In this document: positions 1 to 6,105 of the stretch, piece after piece
Position numbering within the stretch: the first letter of the stretch is position 1
Layout of the letters: each line of letters begins with the position of its first letter
Assembly (NCBI GenBank): GCA_016198945.1
Contig: JACQHO010000080.1
Coordinates: forward strand, 1-8,435
Reading direction: 5' to 3'
DNA from: Nitrospirota bacterium
GTDB lineage: Bacteria; Nitrospirota; Nitrospiria; JACQBZ01
Length of the DNA: 8,435 nt
Program-made: the position numbers and the translations under genes
Notes under the pieces: generated by a model
What the model was told of the DNA's origin: nothing
Seen by the model: only the letters and a program-made list of their open reading frames with translations
The model's database searches: none

Positions 1-195
1 CTCTACATGGCCGTGGATAGTCCCGCCTGGATGCAGGAGCTGGCCTTCCTAAAACCGACGCTGCTGGAAAAGATAAACGCGGCCCTGGCAAGGCTGCAGA
101 CTCGCTTTCTTATCGAGGAGATTATTTTGCGATTAGGCTTTTCAGCGCCCGAGCCGCAACCCCCTCTCGTCGCCCCCCCAAAAACCCGCACATAA
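1..195 (+). CDS. DUF721 / DciA-family protein, C-terminal part (5' end outside window)
   Basis: Only the last 64 residues are visible; the frame is open to the left edge, so the ATG at position 7 is probably internal. The visible start (LYMAVDSPAWMQELAFLKP, then a helix with LLEKINAAL) matches what I know of the C-terminal half of DUF721: a beta strand ending in a D-S-x-x-W-x-x-E-L turn followed by a leucine-rich helix and a final strand (IEEIILRLG). The family includes DciA, which helps load the replicative helicase DnaB in bacteria lacking DnaC or DnaI. After the domain comes a proline-rich tail of about 17 residues ending at the TAA at 193-195. The gene converges on the TPR lipoprotein gene, with only 18 nt between the two stops. 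The assignment rests on pattern memory from a fragment, so a DUF721 protein of other function is possible and no gene symbol is given. Confidence 0.72.
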   Translation, partial: LYMAVDSPAWMQELAFLKPTLLEKINAALARLQTRFLIEEIILRLGFSAPEPQPPLVAPPKTRT

Positions 196-213
196 GGATG
201 TCGCGCCTCCGCT

Positions 214-1044
214 CTATTCTTGTTCGGACGGACGGGTTGTCGCAACCGGTTGTCGTGTGACGACCGATTTAAGCCTGTTTTCGATGCTCCGGATCTTGAC
301 CTCGATGACTTTGGGGTTGGGGTAGCCGTCGAAGAGCGATCGGTATTCCTGCAACGCTTCGTCCAAACGCTCCATTTCTTCCAAGCTGTTGGCTCTCCAG
401 AACCGGATCTCGATCATCAGGTCGCTGTCCGGGTGGCGCCGGGCTGCCTCCTCGTAGACGGTCACGGCCTCGCCGTACCGCGCTTGCAGGAAATAACTGC
501 TCCCCGTCCGATAAAGGGCATCGTCGGCCCATTCGCTTTTCGGCGACTGTTTGATCAACAGGTCCCACTCGTTGCGAGCCTGCTCGTAGTCGGCCTGGTC
601 GAAATAGACCTCCCCGATACGGTATTGCACCTCCTCGGCAACGGCCCGAGCCGGGGCCTGCTCCAGCAGCCGCTGGTATTCCGCAACGGCGCGCCGGTGA
701 TCCCTGTATTTTTTCTCATAGATCTCGGCGAGGGTCCGCTGGGCCGGGAGCGCCAGCGGACTGGCGGGATGGTCGGCGACGACTTTTCGGAAGGCCTCGA
801 CCGCTTTCGGGTAGTCGTTCAGATAAAGATATTCGATCGTCCCGATGGCGTAGTACGCGTCATCCACATAGACGCTCTTCGGATGGTCGTCGATGAGATG
901 CTCGTACGCCCGGACGGCGCCGAGATAATCTTTCTGTTTCCAACGGGACTCGGCCGTGGCGAGAATGGCTTTCTGCGGTTGCTCGCATGCCGCAGCGAGG
1001 AGAAGCAGGACCGCCATAAGAGCGGTCTTACCCCGGCGGTTCAT
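214..1044 (-). CDS. Tetratricopeptide-repeat outer-membrane lipoprotein
   Basis: The product has 276 residues from the ATG at 1044. It begins with a lipoprotein signal: positive residues (MNRRGK), a hydrophobic stretch (about 8-19) and a lipobox LAAAC with Cys20 as the predicted lipidation site. Residue +2 is Glu rather than Asp, which under the Lol rule favours the outer membrane facing the periplasm. About six TPR-like helical hairpins follow (roughly 30-55, 63-93, 102-130, 139-168, 176-205, 213-242), with recurring A-x-x-x-Y/F and x-x-H/Y-P turn patterns. The architecture resembles BamD or CpoB/YbgF-type proteins but I cannot assign it to either. An upstream in-frame ATG at 1086 would add 14 Arg/Lys-rich residues with no ribosome binding site, so 1044 is preferred. 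Only a weak AGGA precedes 1044, two bases away. The start overlaps the end of gyrA by 17 nt, which suggests translational coupling. Partner and exact role are unknown. Confidence 0.82.
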   Translation of the reverse strand: MNRRGKTALMAVLLLLAAACEQPQKAILATAESRWKQKDYLGAVRAYEHLIDDHPKSVYVDDAYYAIGTIEYLYLNDYPKAVEAFRKVVADHPASPLALPAQRTLAEIYEKKYRDHRRAVAEYQRLLEQAPARAVAEEVQYRIGEVYFDQADYEQARNEWDLLIKQSPKSEWADDALYRTGSSYFLQARYGEAVTVYEEAARRHPDSDLMIEIRFWRANSLEEMERLDEALQEYRSLFDGYPNPKVIEVKIRSIENRLKSVVTRQPVATTRPSEQE

Positions 1045-3517
1045 GGTCCTGCGGCGGTACCGTCTCTTCAGAGGCTTCCTCTCCATCGGTTTTTTCGGCC
1101 AGCGTGGCCACGCCCACCACGCGGTCGTTCGGGTCCAGTCCGATCAGTCGAACACCCTGGGTGTTGCGGCCGATGATCCGGATGTCCTTGATCTTGAGCC
1201 GAATGATCTTCCCCTCGGCCGTCATCAGCATGATCTCCAGGTCGTCCGCCACCTGGAGCGCCGCGACGGCATTTCCGTTCTTCGGCGTGGTCCGCACGCT
1301 GATGATTCCCTTTCCGCCCCGGCCCTGAGTGCGATACTCTTTGGGATCCGTCCGCTTGCCGAACCCGCGTTCGGTCACGGTAAGAATGCTGGTCCCGGCA
1401 CCCTTTTCCAGCGCCTCCATTCCGATCACCTCGTTATCCTTTTCGAGAGTGATTCCCTTCACGCCCGTTCCGGTTCGGCCGATCGGCCGAACCTGCTTTT
1501 CCGGAAACCGGATCACCAGACCCTTCTTCGTTCCGATCAGGATCTCCTTCGAGCCGTCCGTTAAACGGACCGCAATCAGCTTGTCCCCCTGGCCCAGTGT
1601 CAAGGCGATGATCCCGCCCGCCCTCGGGTTGCTGTAGGCTTGAAGGGGCGTCTTCTTGATCACGCCCTGCCGGGTCGCCATCACAATGTAGCGGTCCTCC
1701 CGGAACTCCTTGACCGGAAGAATCGCCGTGATCTTTTCTCCCTGGGCCAGTTGAAGAAGGTTGACGATCGCCTTTCCCTTGGTCGCGCGGCCGGCCTCCG
1801 GGATCTGATGGACCTTCTGCCAGTAAACCTTCCCGGCATCGGTGAAAAACAGAAGATAGTCATGCGTCGAGGCGACGAACAGATGCTCGACAAAATCCTC
1901 CTCGCGGACGCCCATCCCGATCTTCCCCTTCCCGCCGCGACGCTGGCTCCGGTAGAGTCCGACCGGATTGCGTTTGATGTACCCGGTGTTGGTGATCGTG
2001 ATCGCCATGTCTTCTTCCGCGATGAGGTCTTCCAGATTGATCTCTTCCGCCGCGGCGACGATCTGGGTCCGTCGGTCATCCTTGTATTTTTCCCGAATCT
2101 CGAGCAGTTCATCCTTGATGATCTTGCGGACCAGCGCCTCGCTCCCCAGAACCGACCGGAGGTACTCGATCCGCTTGATCGTCTCCTGATAGTCGGCCGT
2201 CAGCTTTTCCCGCTCGAGCTGGGTCAGCCGTTGCAGCTTCATGTCCAGGATCGCCTGGGCCTGAACCTGGGAGAGCCCGAACTGTTGAACGAGCCCCGTC
2301 CGCGCCGCCTCCGGCGAGGCCGACCGGCGGATCAGCGCGATCACCCGATCCAGGTGATCCAGTGCGATTTTTAATCCTTCCAGGATGTGGGCTTTTTCTT
2401 CGGCCTTTTTCAGATCGTACTGCGTCCGCCGGACGACTACGTCCCGCCGGTGCCGGATGAAGGCATGGAGAATCTCGGCCAGGTTCAGCACCCGCGGCTG
2501 GTTTCCGACCAGGGCCAGCATGATCACGCCGAACGTCGTCTGGAGCTGGGTATGTTTGTAGATCTGGTTGAGGATGACGGCGGCCACTTCACCCCGCCGG
2601 AGCTCCACCACGATTCTCATCCCGTCCCGGTCCGATTCGTCCCGGACATCCGAGATGCCGTCGATCTTCTTGTCACGGACTAACTCCGCGATTTTTTCGA
2701 TCAGCCGGGCCTTGTTCACCTGATACGGGAGTTCCGTGACAATGATCGTCTCTTTTTCGGTTTTGGGATGAACCTCGATCGTGGCCTTTCCCCGCAAGGT
2801 CAGGATGCCGCGGCCGGTCTTGTAGGCGTCCTTGATCCCCTGCATCCCGCAGATGAAACCCCCGGTCGGAAAATCCGGCCCCTTGATGATGCGCATCAGT
2901 TTCTCGATGGTAACCTCGGGGGTGTCGATTATCAGGGCAAGCGCATCGATCACCTCGGTCAGGTTATGCGTCGGAATATTGGTCGCCATTCCCACCGCGA
3001 TCCCGGACGACCCGTTGATCAGCAGATTTGGGATCTTGGAGGGAAGAACGGTCGGCTCAGTGCGCGACTCGTCGTAATTGGGAACAAACTCGACCGTGTC
3101 TTTATCAATATCGGCCAGCAACTCCTCGGCCAGCGCGGTCAGCCGCGATTCGGTGTAGCGCATGGCCGCCGGCGGGTCGCCGTCGATCGAGCCGAAATTT
3201 CCCTGGCCGTCGATCAGGGGATACCGCATGTTGAAGTCCTGCGCCATGCGGACGAGGGTGTCATAGATCGCGGCATCCCCGTGGGGATGGTAATTTCCCA
3301 TGATCTCGCCCGTCACCTTGGCCGATTTCCGATACGGTCGGTTATGGAGCAGGCCCATTTCCTGCATCCCGTACAGAATGCGTCGGTGAACCGGCTTCAG
3401 GCCGTCCCGTACATCCGGAAGGGCCCGGCCCACGATCACGCTCATGGCGTAATCGAGGTACGAGGTTTTCATCTCGTCTTCAATATCCACCACAATTTTT
3501 CGGGTTTCTGTCGTCAC
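1028..3517 (-). CDS. gyrA: DNA gyrase subunit A
   Basis: GyrA is the DNA breakage-reunion subunit of the A2B2 type II topoisomerase that introduces negative supercoils using ATP hydrolysed by GyrB. The 829-residue product is close to the usual family length. The winged-helix part holds the quinolone-resistance region (about 66-105, with HPHGDAAIYDTLVRMAQ) and the catalytic Arg120-Tyr121 in AAMRYTESRL; Tyr121 forms the covalent bond with the DNA 5' end. The tower and coiled-coil region runs to about 500. The C-terminal DNA-wrapping beta-pinwheel starts near 505 and contains the GyrA box QRRGGKG at 525-531, so this is gyrase rather than ParC. A related QGRGGKG lies at 731-737, and the protein ends in an acidic tail (from about 809). 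The start is GTG, supported by AGAGGG five bases upstream. The Ser83 position of E. coli is Ala82 here; the Asp87 position is kept as Asp86. It follows gyrB after 106 nt. Confidence 0.98.
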   Translation of the reverse strand: MTTETRKIVVDIEDEMKTSYLDYAMSVIVGRALPDVRDGLKPVHRRILYGMQEMGLLHNRPYRKSAKVTGEIMGNYHPHGDAAIYDTLVRMAQDFNMRYPLIDGQGNFGSIDGDPPAAMRYTESRLTALAEELLADIDKDTVEFVPNYDESRTEPTVLPSKIPNLLINGSSGIAVGMATNIPTHNLTEVIDALALIIDTPEVTIEKLMRIIKGPDFPTGGFICGMQGIKDAYKTGRGILTLRGKATIEVHPKTEKETIIVTELPYQVNKARLIEKIAELVRDKKIDGISDVRDESDRDGMRIVVELRRGEVAAVILNQIYKHTQLQTTFGVIMLALVGNQPRVLNLAEILHAFIRHRRDVVVRRTQYDLKKAEEKAHILEGLKIALDHLDRVIALIRRSASPEAARTGLVQQFGLSQVQAQAILDMKLQRLTQLEREKLTADYQETIKRIEYLRSVLGSEALVRKIIKDELLEIREKYKDDRRTQIVAAAEEINLEDLIAEEDMAITITNTGYIKRNPVGLYRSQRRGGKGKIGMGVREEDFVEHLFVASTHDYLLFFTDAGKVYWQKVHQIPEAGRATKGKAIVNLLQLAQGEKITAILPVKEFREDRYIVMATRQGVIKKTPLQAYSNPRAGGIIALTLGQGDKLIAVRLTDGSKEILIGTKKGLVIRFPEKQVRPIGRTGTGVKGITLEKDNEVIGMEALEKGAGTSILTVTERGFGKRTDPKEYRTQGRGGKGIISVRTTPKNGNAVAALQVADDLEIMLMTAEGKIIRLKIKDIRIIGRNTQGVRLIGLDPNDRVVGVATLAEKTDGEEASEETVPPQDHEPPG

Positions 3518-3522
3518 AAAGT

Positions 3523-3528
3523 CCCTCT
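3523..3528 (-). promoter_or_regulatory. gyrA ribosome binding site (fixes the GTG start)
   Basis: AGAGGG lies five bases before the GTG at 3517-3515. It supports this GTG as the true start, because the next in-frame Met (residue 16) lies inside the conserved N-terminal region and would remove normal family residues. Confidence 0.8.
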
Positions 3529-3536
3529 ATTTGTAT

Positions 3537-3589
3537 CGGGGGGCCGCTGCGGCTTTCAAATTTCAAATTTGAAATCTCAGATGCCCCCG
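3537..3589 (-). other. Potential hairpin in the gyrB-gyrA spacer
   Basis: In the direction of transcription, CGGGGGC (3589-3583) is complementary to GCCCCCCG (3544-3537) apart from one extra C. The arms enclose about 38 nt that contain the 16-bp AT-rich palindrome. A second, competing small hairpin (GCCG-CAG-CGGC, 3553-3543) overlaps the 3' arm. The structure ends about eight bases upstream of the gyrA ribosome binding site. There is no U-tract after it, so it does not look like a factor-independent terminator. It could affect mRNA processing or gyrA translation, or be a by-product of the repeat; the sequence alone does not decide. Confidence 0.4.
3554..3582. repeat. AT-rich palindromic repeat in gyrB-gyrA spacer
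   Basis: Within a GC-rich spacer sits an abrupt AT-rich block made of repeated TTTCAAA/TTTGAAA units. Positions 3560-3575 read ATTTCAAATTTGAAAT, a perfect 16-bp palindrome; a further TTTCAAA unit overlaps its left end and GAAATCTCAGAT extends it on the right. Read through in one frame it would encode FQISNLKSQM, a string I associate with spurious ORFs over dispersed intergenic repeats in environmental bacterial genomes. Only one copy lies in this window, so its dispersed nature is inference. Confidence 0.6.
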
Positions 3590-3623
3590 CGCTCGCGCCA
3601 GCAAAACTGGACGCTTGCTTCTG

Positions 3624-6062
3624 TTAAATGTCCAGGTTTTTCACTTCCAGGGCATGTTTTTCAATGAAGGCCTTGCGCGGTTCGACCTTGTCTCCCATCA
3701 AGACTGAAAACATCTCCTCGGCCGCAACCAGGTCCTCCAGTTTGACCTGCAGGAAGACGCGTTTTTCGGGATCCATCGTCGTCTCCCAAAGCTGATCGGG
3801 GTTCATCTCGCCCAGCCCTTTGAATCGCTGCATCGTCGCGCCCCCGCGACCAATGGCGAGCACCTCTTCCACCGACCCTTCGATCGTCTGAACCCGCTTG
3901 GACTCCTGCCCTTCGGCGGCGATGAGATACGGCGGGGCCGCGATTTTTTGAATCTGGTCGTAGATCACCTCGATCCCTTTATACTCGACCGATTCCAGGA
4001 CGGCATCTACCTGGGCCGACTCGACGCGCCGCTCGATCACCTGCCCCTCCCAGCTCAACGAGCAGGAAAGGACGAACCCCTCGTCTCGACGCGACAGATC
4101 GCTCTGCACCCGAACCTTCTTGGCGTTGGGAGGAAAAACCTCCCCCAAGATGTCGAGATAAACCTGCTCGAATTGTTTGAGCGTCTTGGGCGTCTTCCAG
4201 TCCGTTTTGGGATCCGGACGCACGGCGAGCAACGCCCGGATCAGTTCCGAGGCGGCCCCGCGTTTTTTAAGCTGCAAAAGGTGCTGCCGGTATTTTCCCA
4301 TCTCGGCAAACAGTTTTTGCAGTTTGTCGCCGGGAATCGCCTTTTTCCCTTTCTCGGTCGAGACGACGGCCCGATCCATGCCCAGCTTGAAGAAATACTC
4401 CTCGAACTCTTTCTCATTCTGGAGATAGCGCTCTTCTTTCCCTTTTTTTATCTTGAAAAGCGGGGGCTGGGCGATATAGAGGTAGCCTTTCTCGATGATC
4501 TGCGGCATCTGCCGGAAAAAGAAGGTCAGAAGGAGCGTCCGAATATGCGACCCATCCACATCGGCATCGCACATTAGAACGATCTTATGATAACGGGTTT
4601 TTAGAATATCGAAATCCTCCGAGCCGATCCCCGTGCCCAGGGCCGTGATCAAGGTCCGGATTTCATCGCTCGAGATCATCTTGTCGAAACGGGCCCGCTC
4701 CACATTGAGAATCTTCCCCTTCAACGGAAGGATCGCCTGATTGCGCCGGTCCCTCCCCTGCTTGGCCGACCCTCCCGCCGAATCTCCCTCCACGATAAAA
4801 AGCTCGGACAGCGCCGGGTCGCGCTCCTGACAATCGGCCAGCTTTCCGGGCAGGGAACCGATATCGAGCGCATTCTTGCGTCGGATGAGATCCTTGGCCT
4901 TCCGCGCCGCCTCACGAGCCCGCGCGGCATTGATCGCTTTCTCGGCCACTTTCCGGGCCACTCCCGGGTTCTGGTCAAAATAGGCCCCGAGCGCCTCATT
5001 GACGGCGGCCTCCACGATCCCCTTCACCTCGCTGTTTCCAAGCTTGGCCTTGGTCTGTCCTTCGAACTGAGGCTCCGGAATCTTGACGCTGATCACGGCC
5101 GTGAGTCCCTCGCGGACGTCGTCCCCGGTCAGGGCCTGGTCGTCGGCTTTTAATAGATTATGGGCTGTGGCGTAACTGTTCACCGTTCGCGTCAAGGCCG
5201 CCTTGAATCCGACGAGATGGGTTCCCCCCTCGCGGGTATTGATGTTGTTGGCGAACGAGAAGATGTTGTCGGAATAGGAATCGTTGTACTGGAGGGCCAC
5301 CTCCATCAGTACGCCGGTTTTTTCGCGGGAAGCATAAATCGGCTTATGGAGGGGATCTTTATTTTCATTCAGATGCTCTACAAACGAGATAATACCGCCT
5401 TTGTAACAAAATTCCTGGTGTTTTTCCGTCCGTTCATCCGACAGAAGAATTTGAAGTCCTTTGTTCAGAAAAGCCAGCTCGCGCAGCCGTTGAGACAGCG
5501 TGTCGAAGCTGAATTCCGTTTCTTCAAAGACCTGGGCGTCGGGCTTGAAGGTCACCTTCGTCCCGCGCTTTTTGGTTTTGCCGGTTGTCTTCAGCGGCGC
5601 CTCCGGCTTCCCGCGCCGGTACCGCTGTTGAAACACCTGCCCGTTCTGCCAGATCTCCAGTTCCAGCCATTCCGACAGTGCGTTCACGACCGAAATCCCG
5701 ACGCCGTGAAGCCCGCCCGATACTTTGTACGACTCCCGGTCGAACTTCCCGCCGGAATGGAGGACGGTCAAGACCACCTCGGCCGCCGAGCGCTTCTGGC
5801 CGGCATGCATCCCCGTCGGGATTCCCCGGCCGTTGTCGATCACGGTGCAGCTCCCGTCGCTGTGAAGGAGCGCCTCGATCCGGTCGCAGAAGCCGGCCAT
5901 CGCTTCGTCCACGCTGTTGTCCACCACTTCGTAAACGAGATGATGCAGACCGTCGATGCCGGTGCTTCCGATATACATGGCCGGACGTTTCCGGACGGCA
6001 TCCAATCCCTCCAGGACCTTGATCTGTTCCGCATCATACTTCGTCGCCGTCTTAGCTTCCAT
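3624..6062 (-). CDS. gyrB: DNA gyrase subunit B
   Basis: GyrB is the ATPase subunit of gyrase and drives strand passage and supercoiling with GyrA. The 812-residue product is close to the long E. coli form rather than the roughly 640-residue form of Gram-positive bacteria. The GHKL ATPase domain shows Glu45 (catalytic base) and Asn49 in YEVVDNSVDEA, Asp76 in IDNGRGIP, the ATP lid GGLHGVG at 116-122, and QTKAKLGN at 336-343 with Lys338, the ATP-contacting lysine of the transducer. The TOPRIM domain shows EGDSAGG at 425-431, PLKGK at 446-450 and the metal-binding DADVD at 499-503. The extra residues lie roughly between 560 and 735, and the conserved QRFKGLGEMN segment follows at 745-754. The Asp426 and Lys447 positions of E. 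coli are retained (Asp427, Lys448), but the Arg136 position is Gln139. dnaN lies 43 nt upstream, with no recF between. Confidence 0.98.
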   Translation of the reverse strand: MEAKTATKYDAEQIKVLEGLDAVRKRPAMYIGSTGIDGLHHLVYEVVDNSVDEAMAGFCDRIEALLHSDGSCTVIDNGRGIPTGMHAGQKRSAAEVVLTVLHSGGKFDRESYKVSGGLHGVGISVVNALSEWLELEIWQNGQVFQQRYRRGKPEAPLKTTGKTKKRGTKVTFKPDAQVFEETEFSFDTLSQRLRELAFLNKGLQILLSDERTEKHQEFCYKGGIISFVEHLNENKDPLHKPIYASREKTGVLMEVALQYNDSYSDNIFSFANNINTREGGTHLVGFKAALTRTVNSYATAHNLLKADDQALTGDDVREGLTAVISVKIPEPQFEGQTKAKLGNSEVKGIVEAAVNEALGAYFDQNPGVARKVAEKAINAARAREAARKAKDLIRRKNALDIGSLPGKLADCQERDPALSELFIVEGDSAGGSAKQGRDRRNQAILPLKGKILNVERARFDKMISSDEIRTLITALGTGIGSEDFDILKTRYHKIVLMCDADVDGSHIRTLLLTFFFRQMPQIIEKGYLYIAQPPLFKIKKGKEERYLQNEKEFEEYFFKLGMDRAVVSTEKGKKAIPGDKLQKLFAEMGKYRQHLLQLKKRGAASELIRALLAVRPDPKTDWKTPKTLKQFEQVYLDILGEVFPPNAKKVRVQSDLSRRDEGFVLSCSLSWEGQVIERRVESAQVDAVLESVEYKGIEVIYDQIQKIAAPPYLIAAEGQESKRVQTIEGSVEEVLAIGRGGATMQRFKGLGEMNPDQLWETTMDPEKRVFLQVKLEDLVAAEEMFSVLMGDKVEPRKAFIEKHALEVKNLDI

Positions 6063-6064
6063 AT

Positions 6065-6072
6065 CCCTCCTT
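6065..6072 (-). promoter_or_regulatory. gyrB ribosome binding site, close-spaced
   Basis: AAGGAGGG precedes the gyrB ATG. The match to the 16S 3' end is excellent, but the AGGAGG core stops only three bases from the start codon, shorter than the usual five to nine. No other in-frame start exists between the upstream in-frame stop and this ATG, and the next Met (residue 29) lies inside the conserved MYIG motif, so the start stands. Confidence 0.75.
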
Positions 6073-6105
6073 AAACAAGATCATGTCATCGGCTCCGCAA
6101 CGAAC

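Noticed and set aside
1045..1086. Upstream ATG at 1086 as the start of the TPR lipoprotein
   Set aside because: It has no ribosome binding site, lies deeper inside gyrA and adds an Arg-rich extension that would lengthen the N-region of a clear lipoprotein signal peptide.
220..1176. 318-codon open frame on the plus strand opposite the TPR gene and the end of gyrA
   Set aside because: It is antisense to two well-supported genes, its translation has no recognisable domain, and long antisense frames are expected in GC-rich coding DNA.
3537..3589. Rho-independent terminator between gyrB and gyrA
   Set aside because: The possible stem is long-looped and not followed by a U-tract, and gyrA continues in the same direction shortly after.
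2768..3667. 299-codon open frame on the plus strand opposite gyrA
   Set aside because: Antisense shadow of gyrA that runs through the spacer repeat; the only notable part, FQISNLKSQM, comes from the repeat.
4553..4560. DnaA-box-like CATCCACA in gyrB (and a similar one near 863-870)
   Set aside because: Isolated, only partial matches to TTATCCACA and explained by coding sequence (VDG and VDD codons).
5160..6074. 304-codon open frame on the plus strand opposite gyrB
   Set aside because: Antisense to the highly conserved ATPase domain of gyrB and without protein-like features.
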